This document shows, piece by piece, positions 1 to 8,036 of a stretch of 41,825 nt of DNA. The stretch lies in IMG/VR virus record IMGVR_UViG_3300019768_000010, positions 1 to 41,825 of that record; one strand, 5' to 3'. The position numbers and the translations under genes were made by a program. The DNA is from a virus. Position 1 is the first letter of the stretch. Each line of letters begins with the position of its first letter. The notes under the pieces are model-generated. The model was not told the origin of the DNA, did not search any database, and saw only the letters and a list, made by a program, of their open reading frames with translations.

Positions 1-14
1 GTCGTACTTAAGAG

Positions 15-341
15 ATGTCAAAATTTCAGCAAAAAGGGCTTGACACGTTTCATGACCAAGGATATAATCTGTCATGTAGAAGCACAGGAGGCTATATGAA
101 AGGATATATACATTTTGAGAATGAATTACCCATTCTTATTACGACCAAGGGAGAGAAGGTTGAAATACTGAATACTACGGGCTTGGTATACATAAAAGGA
201 GTGGAAGTGACTAGCACCTTGGATGCTAGTTTCGTAATGAGAGATGATTTAATTGATGACATTTTAGGAAAAAAATTTAAAACCAAGGAAGCAATAGCAG
301 AAACACCAGCAAAAAAGACAATACCTAGAGATAATATATGA
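15..341 (+). CDS. Hypothetical protein upstream of terminase
   Basis: A 108-residue soluble protein that I do not recognise. It has no signal peptide or membrane segment and looks like a small beta-rich domain (residues 25-65) with a lysine-rich C-terminal tail. The ATG follows a weak purine stretch (AAGAG). Its TGA overlaps the next ATG as ATGA, so it is translationally coupled to the small terminase. Genes in this place in other phages are often small DNA-binding or packaging accessory proteins, but nothing in the sequence proves that here. The window starts only 14 bases upstream, so its promoter is not visible. Confidence 0.75.
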   Translation: MSKFQQKGLDTFHDQGYNLSCRSTGGYMKGYIHFENELPILITTKGEKVEILNTTGLVYIKGVEVTSTLDASFVMRDDLIDDILGKKFKTKEAIAETPAKKTIPRDNI

Positions 342-829
342 CAGCAGGAAGACCCCCTAAACCCCTAGAAAGCAAAGCCCTTGATGGAACACTGCGAGCT
401 GATCGTGATGGTACAAAAGTTGAGCAGATATATTATGAAAACGAAGCTATCATGCCGACCGAGGTGCGGAACAACTGGCGAGCCAAGGAAGAGTGGGAAA
501 GGATAGCGCCTTTATTAACCAGCAAGCAACTCTTAACAGAGGTGGACGTGGGGGCATTTACTCAGTACTGTGTATCTTACTCTATATACATGGACTGTCT
601 GGATAAATTAACCAGTGAAGACGGTAACTTTTGCACCATTATTGAAACAAAGGATGGTTTTGTTATAAATCCCCATGTTAAGATAATGGAGAGGCAGGCT
701 GTAATCATGAATACCTTGCTAGGTAAGTTTGGTTTGACCCCTAGCGATAGGGCGAAGTTGAGGATACCCCAAAAAGGGGAAACAGAAAAAGAAAACCCAA
801 GAAGTAGGTACTTGGGAGGGGCAAAGTGA
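338..829 (+). CDS. terS: Terminase small subunit, P27 family
   Basis: DNA-recognition subunit of the packaging motor; it binds phage DNA and hands it to the large subunit. The 163 residues follow the P27/Terminase_4 plan: an N-terminal GRPPKPLE segment, a helical W-x-R-A-K-x-x-W-E-R block around residues 46-55, a D-x-x-x-F-x-x-Y-C helix around 71-79, and the family hallmark near the C-terminus where NPHVKIMERQ is followed by FGLTPSDRAKLR. Length is normal for the family. It overlaps its upstream neighbour as ATGA and the downstream membrane gene as GTGA, with GGGAGGGG serving that next start. Unusually, terL does not follow directly but sits about 500 bases on, behind a terminator and a new promoter. 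Confidence 0.9.
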   Translation: MTAGRPPKPLESKALDGTLRADRDGTKVEQIYYENEAIMPTEVRNNWRAKEEWERIAPLLTSKQLLTEVDVGAFTQYCVSYSIYMDCLDKLTSEDGNFCTIIETKDGFVINPHVKIMERQAVIMNTLLGKFGLTPSDRAKLRIPQKGETEKENPRSRYLGGAK

Positions 830-1047
830 AAATTATTATTAATATCTTTAAATTTGTTGTAAATATTTTGCAGCTTATCATCGGTCTGATGTTTTTATGG
901 CTTGGTATTGCGGGGCTTGTTATAGCTTCTTATGAAACCTTTCCTCTATCTAAAACTGCACTTTATTTATCTAGTGCATTAGGCTGGTTATTTGGTGGCG
1001 CAATGATCATAGTCCACTTGCTTAGAAAGTTTTCAAATAAAAAATAA
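826..1047 (+). CDS. Small two-pass membrane protein
   Basis: A 73-residue protein starting at GTG, overlapping the terS stop as GTGA and preceded by a strong ribosome site (GGGAGGGG). Two hydrophobic helices are clear, about residues 8-33 and 45-66, joined by a short polar loop and followed by a basic tail (RKFSNKK), which predicts a small inner-membrane hairpin with cytoplasmic ends. No family was recognised. A membrane protein inside a terminase operon is odd; holin-like or superinfection-exclusion roles are possible but unsupported. The actual lysis cassette lies at 18.4-19.3 kb. Confidence 0.7.
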   Translation: MKIIINIFKFVVNILQLIIGLMFLWLGIAGLVIASYETFPLSKTALYLSSALGWLFGGAMIIVHLLRKFSNKK

Positions 1048-1055
1048 AAAAGTAT

Positions 1056-1084
1056 TTGACTTTTAATAGAAAATCATGTAGTTT
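1056..1084 (+). promoter_or_regulatory. Weak promoter before tRNA-like element
   Basis: TTGACT at 1056-1061 and TAGTTT at 1079-1084 are separated by 17 bp. The -35 box is good and the -10 box is poor, although the sequence just downstream is very AT-rich. It would read into the tRNA-like element that begins about 29 bases further on. Confidence 0.35.
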
Positions 1085-1112
1085 AATAATTGTTGATAGA
1101 CACTTGCTTTAT

Positions 1113-1177
1113 AGCTCTCTAGTTTAACGACAGAATGCTAGGCTAATTTAGTTATTGGTTCGAATCCGATAAGGGCT
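1113..1177 (+). tRNA. Degenerate tRNA-like element
   Basis: The 3' half is a textbook T arm: ATTGG (1154-1158), loop TTCGAAT, CCGAT (1166-1170), then AAGGGCT (1171-1177), which pairs with AGCTCTC at 1113-1119 as an acceptor stem with one G-T wobble and one C-A mismatch. A D-arm-like GTTT/GAAT stem with a 7-base loop follows TA at positions 8-9. The anticodon arm is wrong: only CTA/TAG pairs around an 8-base loop, and the whole element is about 65 nt instead of 72-76. It is best read as a decayed tRNA, or a host-tRNA-derived attachment remnant. No anticodon can be assigned. Confidence 0.4.
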
Positions 1178-1230
1178 TTTTTGTTTCTTCTACACACTTA
1201 CGATCTCCCGTTTGATATCTCATCCAGACT

Positions 1231-1265
1231 AGGGCTAGTTTAACTCCTTTACTAGCCCTTTTCTG
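1231..1265 (+). terminator. Factor-independent terminator after terS unit
   Basis: AGGGCTAGT (1231-1239) pairs with ACTAGCCCT (1251-1259) over nine base pairs with an 11-base loop, followed by a short T-rich tail. The tail is imperfect (TTT then C), so efficiency may be moderate. It separates terS from the terL promoter. Confidence 0.55.
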
Positions 1266-1285
1266 TGTCCAAAATCCCTTACTTC

Positions 1286-1314
1286 TTGACAATTTTCCTT
1301 TAAAATGCTATTAT
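1286..1314 (+). promoter_or_regulatory. Sigma70-type promoter for terL
   Basis: TTGACA at 1286-1291 and TATTAT at 1309-1314 with an ideal 17-bp spacer: a perfect -35 and a 5/6 -10 box. Transcription would start near 1321, about 24 bases before the terL ATG. Confidence 0.75.
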
Positions 1315-1344
1315 TTATAATAAAATACGTAAAAATGGTTAAAA

Positions 1345-3054
1345 ATGGAAGAAAATGATAAAAAGTATGAAAATATGCATCCTGTTGATGAATATGCCCA
1401 AAAAGTAATAGATGGTGTGATTCCTTCGTGTCAATTTGTTATCCAAGCGTGCGAAAGACATATAAGAGACCTTGAAAGGGATGATATTTGGTTCGATTAT
1501 GATCATGCTGAGTATGTATGTGATTATTTCCCTGTTATGTTGACCTTGACCAAAGGTAAAGATGCTAACAAGCCTTTTGTACTAGAACTGTGGCAGAAAT
1601 TTATTGTTGGCTCGTTGTTCGGATGGAAGAAGAAAGGTTCTGATTTGCGAAGATACAAGACAGCACATATAGAGATACCTAAGAAAAATGGTAAGACTGA
1701 ATTAATGGCTGGCATAGCTCTATATATGCTGGAAGCTGATGGTGAGGCTGGTGCTGAGGTGTATTCTGGTGCGACTGGGCGAGACCAAGCATCTATCGTT
1801 TGGGACGCATCAAAGGTTATGGTTAAAAAGAACAAGGAATGGTTCGATTCTAGCTACCTCCGAATAGTTGCCACTAGTAAAAGCATTGTTCATGATGAAT
1901 CCAATTCCCTTTTTCGTCCTCTCTCGGCTGATGCCAACACTCTTGACGGTAAAAACGTACATTGTGCTATTATTGATGAATTACACCAGCATAAAACAGC
2001 AGAAGTTTATGATACGATTCTTAACGGTCGTGTTTCCCGAACCCAGCCAATGGGTATTTCTATTACCACGGCAGGTGACGACAAATATTCTATTGCTTAT
2101 GAAATAAGAGATTATGTGACAAAGATACTTGACGGTGTACTCGAAGATGATTCTTTTTTTGGTATAATATTTACTATAGATGAAAAAGATGATTGGATGG
2201 ATGAGTCAAATCATATCAAGGCTAATCCTAATTGGAATGTTAGTGTTTTTGAAGAATTTATTTCGGATCAATTTAAAAAAGCAACGCAAATACCTACTTT
2301 CCAAAACGTTTTTAAGAGGTTTCATTTAAACCAGTGGACGGATTCAACTACAGCATGGATTTCGGATGGAAAATGGAGTAAATGCGATAAAGGACAGGTC
2401 GACTTGTCTAGTCTTAAACATAAACGCTGCTTCGTTGGGATGGATTTATCATCTACCTCTGACATCACAGCGATAGTGTGTATGTTTATGCCCGAGGAAG
2501 AAAAAGAAGATTGGATTATGATCCCTTATTTTTTCGTACCAGCCCATACATTAACAGAAAGGTCAAAAGAAGATAAAGTGCCTTATGATATATGGGAAAA
2601 GGACGGCTTTTTATTCAAAACAGAAGGTGATACCATTGATTATCGTCAAATAAGGGAATTTATATTGGACGATTTAGCTTTAAAGTATAATATAGAGGAA
2701 ATAGACTATGACAGATACCATTCAACCGCACTTATTAATGAGCTAATGGATAATGGGATAGAGTGTGTACCTATAGCCCAATCTATTACGCAAATGTCAG
2801 CTCCTACGAAAGAGTTGGAGAGATTGGTTCTCAGTAATGAGTTGAATCATATGGGTAACCCTGTTATGCGATGGATGATGAGTAATGTTGAGATTTACAC
2901 AGACGCTAATGAGAATTACAAGCCAGTGAAAGGGCGTAACCAGAAAAAAAGAATTGATGGCGTTATAGCTTCTATTATGGCACTAGCTAGAGGTATGATA
3001 GTAAGGGAAGAACAGAAAAGTATTTATGAGGAAAGAGGTTTGTTAATATTATGA
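1345..3054 (+). CDS. terL: Terminase large subunit (ATPase and nuclease)
   Basis: Motor ATPase and DNA-cutting nuclease of head packaging; 569 residues, normal for the Terminase_1 group found with HK97-type heads. The ATPase domain shows a Walker A variant IPKKNGKTEL at 111-120, Walker B CAIIDELH at 207-214 with catalytic Glu, and a coupling motif SITTAG at 239-244. The RNase H-like nuclease shows its first acidic residue in GMDLSSTSD (D367), a second in EEIDYDRYHS (D454 or D456) and the last in KKRIDGVIAS (D538). It has its own promoter. The ribosome site before the ATG is weak, so initiation on a short A-rich leader is likely. No truncation is seen. Confidence 0.96.
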   Translation: MEENDKKYENMHPVDEYAQKVIDGVIPSCQFVIQACERHIRDLERDDIWFDYDHAEYVCDYFPVMLTLTKGKDANKPFVLELWQKFIVGSLFGWKKKGSDLRRYKTAHIEIPKKNGKTELMAGIALYMLEADGEAGAEVYSGATGRDQASIVWDASKVMVKKNKEWFDSSYLRIVATSKSIVHDESNSLFRPLSADANTLDGKNVHCAIIDELHQHKTAEVYDTILNGRVSRTQPMGISITTAGDDKYSIAYEIRDYVTKILDGVLEDDSFFGIIFTIDEKDDWMDESNHIKANPNWNVSVFEEFISDQFKKATQIPTFQNVFKRFHLNQWTDSTTAWISDGKWSKCDKGQVDLSSLKHKRCFVGMDLSSTSDITAIVCMFMPEEEKEDWIMIPYFFVPAHTLTERSKEDKVPYDIWEKDGFLFKTEGDTIDYRQIREFILDDLALKYNIEEIDYDRYHSTALINELMDNGIECVPIAQSITQMSAPTKELERLVLSNELNHMGNPVMRWMMSNVEIYTDANENYKPVKGRNQKKRIDGVIASIMALARGMIVREEQKSIYEERGLLIL

Positions 3055-3203
3055 GTTGAGGTTAGGAAATTTAACCCTAGACAAGAAAGGAAAGACAAAA
3101 CTGCCTCTCCTCTCTGTGTCGGGGTGTTTTAATGGGGGGGGGTGCTAGTACAATAGCCAATTTACACAATTAAGTCAAGTCTTTTATCTTTTTTTTATTC
3201 AAA

Positions 3204-4085
3204 TTAATCCACCACATGCCCCTGAATTATTGCTTCGCCTATTTCCATGTCTGTCAAATCGTCCTGTACTATCAGTTGTATTTGGTCTCCTGTTTCTCCC
3301 TGACTTCCCAGTCTAATAGATACACCATTCTTTTCCTGTCCATTAAAAGTCCTTCTGCCATGAACCGCATACAATCCTGTTTTAGAGGCAGGTACGTAGA
3401 TCAAATCCCCACCGCATCTTTGCCTTAATGCTCCATTTGTTTTTACATTAAATACATTTTTGGTTACCCCGTTAACCGTTCGCAGAACCAATCCTTTATT
3501 AATAGCTGGTATTGTGCCAAAAGAGGTGTCGTCTGGTTGCGGGTCTGAGACTTCCCCTGTTCCAGCAAAGCTTATCATTATTCTGTTTATATCCCACTTT
3601 GTTCCAAATGCTAACTTGGCAGGTGTCACAGCGAAAACAACAGGCGTAGTACTTCCGTCTACAGCTAAATTAGTATTAGTTAGCGAGCAACCATCATCTA
3701 TCCCAAATGCGAAATCTAGCGGGGTATCCAACTTTATTCTATATTGATTAGCACCTAAGTTTGTAACTTCCAAAGGAGTACCTTGGTAAAAAGCGACACC
3801 ATCTAAATCTTTCAGACAGATAGTATCGTTCAGTGTAGGCGTAACACCTGTGGTTTCAACATCTATAGTTGTGTCATTGACAGAATAATTATTCAAAAGA
3901 GTCAAATCATCCAGTTTCGTAGCCATCTTTAAATCTATAATCTCAGTGAACTGATCTTGGATAGCAACCTGCACATTCCCTCTGCTATCGTAAAATTCAT
4001 AAACCTCATCGTTAGCCAAAACAACAGTGCTAGACCTCGGAACATATTTTTGAGCCAAACCACTTATTTTCTTTATAAATCCCAT
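3204..4085 (-). CDS. Inverted structural-like protein between terL and portal
   Basis: A 293-residue, beta-rich, Thr/Asp/Asn-rich protein on the minus strand inside an otherwise plus-strand head block. No signal peptide, membrane segment or catalytic motif is visible. The C-terminal third (GRRTFNGQEKNGVSIRLG followed by QIQLIVQDDLTDMEIGEAIIQGH) resembles a domain I associate with uncharacterised virion or tail-associated phage proteins, but I cannot name a family. The ATG has a very strong ribosome site (AAGGTGATCA) and a dedicated divergent promoter (4110-4137). Its composition matches its neighbours, so it is not obviously a recent import. It may be a separately regulated virion decoration or receptor-related protein (inference). 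Confidence 0.85.
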   Translation of the reverse strand: MGFIKKISGLAQKYVPRSSTVVLANDEVYEFYDSRGNVQVAIQDQFTEIIDLKMATKLDDLTLLNNYSVNDTTIDVETTGVTPTLNDTICLKDLDGVAFYQGTPLEVTNLGANQYRIKLDTPLDFAFGIDDGCSLTNTNLAVDGSTTPVVFAVTPAKLAFGTKWDINRIMISFAGTGEVSDPQPDDTSFGTIPAINKGLVLRTVNGVTKNVFNVKTNGALRQRCGGDLIYVPASKTGLYAVHGRRTFNGQEKNGVSIRLGSQGETGDQIQLIVQDDLTDMEIGEAIIQGHVVD

Positions 4086-4109
4086 TGATCACCTTTTCTT
4101 TTTTCTTTA

Positions 4110-4137
4110 AATATAGATTTAATAATAAAAAAAACAA
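4110..4137 (-). promoter_or_regulatory. Divergent promoter for the inverted gene
   Basis: Read on the minus strand: TTGTTT (4137-4132), 16-bp spacer, TATATT (4115-4110). The start site would lie about 20 bases upstream of the ribosome site of the 3204-4085 gene. It is back to back with the portal promoter at 4147-4174. Confidence 0.55.
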
Positions 4138-4146
4138 TATTTATCC

Positions 4147-4174
4147 TTGACTTACATTAAAAACATACTATTTT
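4147..4174 (+). promoter_or_regulatory. Promoter for the portal-protease-capsid unit
   Basis: TTGACT (4147-4152) and TATTTT (4169-4174) with a 16-bp spacer. It lies 58 bases upstream of the likely TTG start of portal. Together with the promoter at 4110-4137 it forms a divergent pair in a 131-base AT-rich gap. Confidence 0.6.
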
Positions 4175-4231
4175 ACTTCACATAAGCAACGCAAATCATT
4201 AACAACATAATATAAAATGAAGGGTGATTTT

Positions 4232-5515
4232 TTGGGTATATTTAATTTTTTCAAAAAAGATAAGTCTGCTAAAAATGAGACCTATTTCGATAAACAAGGA
4301 AATATAGTCTATCTGGGTGATTCCGATATAGTCACAACCCCTGCTCAGGCTCTTCAAATTTCGGCAGTGTATGCCTGTGTTCGTGTTATTTCTGAAAATA
4401 TTTCTACTACGCCTTTAGACTTATACAAAAAAGCATCAGATGGTAGCAGAGAGAAGCAGGATAACGGTTTATCTTACCTCTTACGTTATAAGCCAAACGC
4501 AGTCCAATCAATTTCGCAACTATTAGCATATATCACATCATCAATAGTTCTGCGTGGTGGTGGTTTCATAAAAGTAAACCGAAAAGTATCAGGCGAAATA
4601 CACTCATTGGTCTCGTTAAATCCTGACGATATAGAGGTAATAGTTGAGCAAACCACCAATTTTAGACTGGTTAAACAGTATAAGTATAATTCACCAGATG
4701 GCAAACAAGTTATCCTCAACCAGAGAGACGTTATTCATATACCAAACCTTGTATCAACCGATGGTTATTGTGGTCTATCAACTATTTCTGCTTTTAGAGA
4801 GACTTTTGGTTCAGGTCTAGCACAGGTTGAGCATGAAAACAAATTCTATTCAAATGGTGCTAAATACAACGGTATTCTTCAAATGGATGGGAAGCTTTCT
4901 GACGCAGGAATAACAAAGCTCAAGAAGCAGTTTAAAGAAGAGTATGGTGGTAAAAACGGTAATGGTAAAACTCTCGTTTTGGAAGAAGGGTTGACATTTT
5001 CCCCCCTAACCATGTCTCACTCTGACGCTCAATTCATAGAGTCAAGACGTTTTACTACAGAGGATATAGCTCGTGTTTTTAACGTACCACCTCATATGAT
5101 ACAGGATTTATCAAGGGCTACTTTTTCTAACATAGAGGAACAGTCTATTAACTTTGTGAGATATACATTGCAGCCATATTTTGTAAATATAGAACAGCAA
5201 TTTATGAATATACTCCTAACTCCTGAGGATATTGATGCAGGTTATTTCCTAGAATTCAATACACGCAACCAGCTCCGCTCTACTCTCGAAAAAAGATATG
5301 ATGCTTATTCTAAAGCTATTGATAAAGGATGGATGCAACCTAACGAAGCAAGAGAGCTTGAAAACCTCAAAAAGCTTGATGGTCTTAGTAATTCTTTCAT
5401 CCAGTTAAACATGGGTAAAATTGATGAAGATGGGAATGTTATTTCTCATTTGAATACCGAGAACACCATCGAAGCAGGAAACACAGACAGTCCAACAGAG
5501 GATAATAATGAATAA
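4232..5515 (+). CDS. Portal protein, HK97 gp3 family
   Basis: Dodecameric ring at the head vertex through which DNA enters and leaves. The open frame runs from an ATG at 4217, but that ATG has no ribosome site, whereas AAGGGTGAT sits just before an in-frame TTG at 4232 giving the typical portal N-terminus MGIFNFFKK; I chose the TTG (427 residues). Family features: ALQISAVYACVRVISENIS near residues 40-60, a VLRGGGFIKVNR strand, a DVIHIPN turn, the YSNGAKYNG crown region, the EDIARVFNVPPHMIQDL segment, and an acidic disordered C-terminus. The stop overlaps the protease start by 8 bases. Confidence 0.94.
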   Translation: MGIFNFFKKDKSAKNETYFDKQGNIVYLGDSDIVTTPAQALQISAVYACVRVISENISTTPLDLYKKASDGSREKQDNGLSYLLRYKPNAVQSISQLLAYITSSIVLRGGGFIKVNRKVSGEIHSLVSLNPDDIEVIVEQTTNFRLVKQYKYNSPDGKQVILNQRDVIHIPNLVSTDGYCGLSTISAFRETFGSGLAQVEHENKFYSNGAKYNGILQMDGKLSDAGITKLKKQFKEEYGGKNGNGKTLVLEEGLTFSPLTMSHSDAQFIESRRFTTEDIARVFNVPPHMIQDLSRATFSNIEEQSINFVRYTLQPYFVNIEQQFMNILLTPEDIDAGYFLEFNTRNQLRSTLEKRYDAYSKAIDKGWMQPNEARELENLKKLDGLSNSFIQLNMGKIDEDGNVISHLNTENTIEAGNTDSPTEDNNE

Positions 5516-6296
5516 AGAAAAAACCGAAAAAAGAAATTGGTTCAGTATTAAAAATACCGCTGATATTGCGACAATAAATATCTATGATGATATTGGTGGA
5601 TGGGGTGTGACTGGCGAAGACTTCGTGTATGCCCTCAAATCCTTAGCCTCCTATCCTATGGTGGATATCCGCATTAATTCTGGCGGTGGGTATGTTTCTG
5701 ACGGTCTAGTGATATATAATGCACTTCGTCAGTCAAAACAAACCATTCGAGTGTTCGTGGATGGCATTTGTGCTTCATCTGCATCTTTTTTAGCAATGGG
5801 TGCTGACCAAATACTGATGCCGAAAACATCCTTTATGATGATCCATAATGCATCTGGTTCTGTTTATGGTGACGCTAACGATATGGAGCAAATGGCAGAA
5901 TTTCTCAAGCAAAACACCGATTTAATCGCAGGTATCTACGCAGAAAGAACCAAGATAGATATAGAAGAAATTAAAGAACTAATGAGTGCTGAAACTTGGT
6001 TCACGGGTGAACAGGCAGTGGATAAAGGTTTTGCTGATGAATTAACAGATGTTCAAGAGATTACCAACCGTCTTGATTTATCAGTATTTAACAAAGTACC
6101 AGACTTGGCAAAGGAAAAATATTGTGTATTAGGGGAAGAGTGCGATGAAGCTACTAGTATAGAAAATAAAGAAAAGCAAGAAAAGGAAGAAAGTAAGGAA
6201 GAGCCAGAGCAAGAGTTCACACCGATGTGTTCTACTGAAAGGCTTAAAATGGAATTAGACTTGACAGAAAAAGAACTTAAATTGTCTGTCGACTAA
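5508..6296 (+). CDS. Prohead protease, ClpP-like serine protease
   Basis: Head-maturation protease (262 residues) that probably trims the N-terminal scaffolding arm of the capsid protein. The ClpP fold is clear: oxyanion strand INSGGGYVSDG at 56-66, nucleophile Ser90 in GICASSASFLA, catalytic His113 in MMIHNASG, and the AETWFTGEQAVDKGFADE helix at 161-178. After about residue 215 a Lys/Glu-rich low-complexity tail (EKQEKEESKEEPEQE) leads to a final helix, perhaps the capsid-docking part. It overlaps portal by 8 bases. Order and class fit HK97-like heads whose protease is ClpP-type rather than U35. Confidence 0.93.
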   Translation: MNKEKTEKRNWFSIKNTADIATINIYDDIGGWGVTGEDFVYALKSLASYPMVDIRINSGGGYVSDGLVIYNALRQSKQTIRVFVDGICASSASFLAMGADQILMPKTSFMMIHNASGSVYGDANDMEQMAEFLKQNTDLIAGIYAERTKIDIEEIKELMSAETWFTGEQAVDKGFADELTDVQEITNRLDLSVFNKVPDLAKEKYCVLGEECDEATSIENKEKQEKEESKEEPEQEFTPMCSTERLKMELDLTEKELKLSVD

Positions 6297-6315
6297 AAAT
6301 AAAGAGGTAAATAAT

Positions 6316-7548
6316 ATGAGTACAATTAAAATCGAAGAACTCAAGAAACTAGCTAGTCAGCCTCTCGCAGAAGCTAGAGAAATTCTTGATGCACACAGCG
6401 GTGATATACCAGCTGACCGAAAAGAAGCATATGATAAATTAATGGATGCTCACGTCAAAGCTAAAAGCAATCTTGACACCTATGTCGAGAACGCTAAGGC
6501 TACAGCGGACATGGAGTCTTACGAATCTCTCAATTTTGGAGATGATGGCAATGTGACAGTATCTAGCCACAGCAAGAAAGCACCTGAAAACAAATACGCT
6601 TCTGCTGAGTATAAAGAAGCTTTTGCTTCGTATCTCCTCGGTGGTAGTGCTGATTCTCTCAAGGCTATCAATGGCTCAACAGTATCCAACGACCCTAATG
6701 CTGGTTATCTTTCAGAAGCAGATTTCAGCTCTGAGTACATCAAGCAAGTTGATGACGCAACTGTTTTCCGTGGAATGGCTAGAATCTTTAGAGTCAATAA
6801 CTACAAAGGTATTGGCTTCCCAGAACTCAAAATAGAAGCTTCTGCTGAATGGGGTGGAGAGGTTACAAAGCAACCTGAAACATCGGTGGGATTTGGACGC
6901 AGATCACTTAAGCCTCACGATGTAAAAGCCAAGCTTAAAGCATCTGAGACTCTTCTTCGCAACACAACCAATTTTCAGGGTGATATCATCATCCCTCAAC
7001 TTGCGAAGGCTCACGCTGAGTTGACAGAGAATGCTTTTATGAATGGTGATGGAGTCAATAAGCCACTTGGTGTTTTCGCAGCGTCAGACGAAGGTATTTC
7101 TACAAATAGAGATATCGAATCATCTACATCAGGTGAAATTGATATGGACGTTCTCAGGGAGATGGTAACAGGAATTAAATCACCTTATCTTGTGAACGCT
7201 AAATACCTTATGCATAGACTCGTATATCGTGAAATTGCAAACCTTAAAAACTCAGAAGGTAATTATTACGTAAATATGATGGGTGCTAGAGATGATATTT
7301 TCGGTAACCTCAACGGCTACGGAATCACTCTTTCTGAATATGCTCCATCATCAGTCACTGCTGGTACTTACGCAGCTATTTTCGGTGATTTCTCGAACTA
7401 TTGGATACAAGAAGCTCTTGCCCCAAGCATAAGAGTTCTTGACCAGCTTTACGCAGAAACAAACCAGATTGGTTACATATCTAATTCACAAGTAGATGGT
7501 GCGCCAATGCTAGAAGAAGCTTTTATCAGACTTAAAATCAAGGCATAA
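6316..7548 (+). CDS. Major capsid protein, HK97 gp5 fold
   Basis: Shell protein of 410 residues, with ribosome site AGAGG. Residues 1-66 form a charged helical, coiled-coil arm, the usual scaffolding (delta) domain removed by the protease encoded just upstream. The capsid fold begins near the SNDPNAGYLSEADFSSEYIK segment at 124-143, followed by the E-loop-like strands around FPELKIEAS and the conserved NGDGVNKPLGVF turn near 243-254, then the DVLREMVTGI helix and a C-terminal strand. The exact cleavage site cannot be read from sequence. Coding bias and a strong ribosome site fit very high expression. Confidence 0.94.
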   Translation: MSTIKIEELKKLASQPLAEAREILDAHSGDIPADRKEAYDKLMDAHVKAKSNLDTYVENAKATADMESYESLNFGDDGNVTVSSHSKKAPENKYASAEYKEAFASYLLGGSADSLKAINGSTVSNDPNAGYLSEADFSSEYIKQVDDATVFRGMARIFRVNNYKGIGFPELKIEASAEWGGEVTKQPETSVGFGRRSLKPHDVKAKLKASETLLRNTTNFQGDIIIPQLAKAHAELTENAFMNGDGVNKPLGVFAASDEGISTNRDIESSTSGEIDMDVLREMVTGIKSPYLVNAKYLMHRLVYREIANLKNSEGNYYVNMMGARDDIFGNLNGYGITLSEYAPSSVTAGTYAAIFGDFSNYWIQEALAPSIRVLDQLYAETNQIGYISNSQVDGAPMLEEAFIRLKIKA

Positions 7549-7560
7549 GGAGTATAAATA

Positions 7561-8004
7561 ATGCAAACAATTAACGATACAAAAATAATCAGAGTGGCAA
7601 ATTCTCAAGTTGCTGGAACAACAGCGGTAAACAGTTCTCTTGTTTCCACTGCTAACGCTAAGTCATTTGAATTTGACGCTATCTTCGGTGATGTAACAGA
7701 TGCATCCGTACTTGGTCTAAAAATCCAAGGTGGCGAAGAAAGTAACGGTTCTGATATGGCTGATCTTACAGGTGCTTCTGTTAGTTTTACAGCTGATGCA
7801 ACTTCTGGTGATAATAAAATTCTCAGAATCGCTATCGAAAGACCGCTTAACACATATCTTCGTGCTGTAGTGACTAGAACAGTTGCTAATGCTGTTGTAG
7901 ATGGCGTTATCTGTCTAGTTTCAGATGGCAGAAGTGTTCCAGTAACGGACGATGCTTCTGTAGTTGGTAATGGTGGAGCTATAGCAAGTCCTAGCCAAGT
8001 ATAA
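7561..8004 (+). CDS. Probable head decoration or fibre protein
   Basis: A 147-residue protein dominated by small and polar residues with predicted beta strands and no membrane segment. Strong ribosome site AAGGAGT, 12 bases after the capsid gene. The pattern of an N-terminal strand, a SFEFDAIFGDVTDASVLGLKIQ core, and a second sheet ending in LRAVVTRTV matches a class of small beta proteins often encoded right after the major capsid gene and thought to decorate the shell. Position and composition drive the call; a minor head or tail protein remains possible. Confidence 0.65.
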   Translation: MQTINDTKIIRVANSQVAGTTAVNSSLVSTANAKSFEFDAIFGDVTDASVLGLKIQGGEESNGSDMADLTGASVSFTADATSGDNKILRIAIERPLNTYLRAVVTRTVANAVVDGVICLVSDGRSVPVTDDASVVGNGGAIASPSQV

Positions 8005-8009
8005 ATAAT

Positions 8010-8036
8010 CTAGGGGTGGTTCTCTAGTGTTTTTTA
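8010..8036 (+). terminator. Weak terminator after decoration gene
   Basis: CTAGGG (8010-8015) pairs with CTCTAG (8022-8027) with one G-T pair, a 6-base loop, then TGTTTTTT. The stem is short, so it may only attenuate, lowering expression of the downstream connector genes relative to the capsid genes. Confidence 0.4.

Larger units (their letters stand above)
1048..1344. other. Terminase intergenic region
   Basis: A 297-base stretch between the small membrane gene and terL with no convincing ORF. It holds, in order, a weak plus-strand promoter, a tRNA-like element, a factor-independent terminator hairpin and a near-consensus promoter for terL. Each is listed separately. This splits terS and terL into separate transcription units, which is unusual for the P27/Terminase_1 arrangement. 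Confidence 0.7.

Noticed and set aside
1040-1200. Attachment site for site-specific integration
   Set aside because: The tRNA-like 3' end would fit, but no integrase or excisionase is recognisable anywhere in the window.
3055-3100. Terminator after terL
   Set aside because: GGTTA/TAACC can pair near 3060-3076, but the stem is short and no T tract follows.
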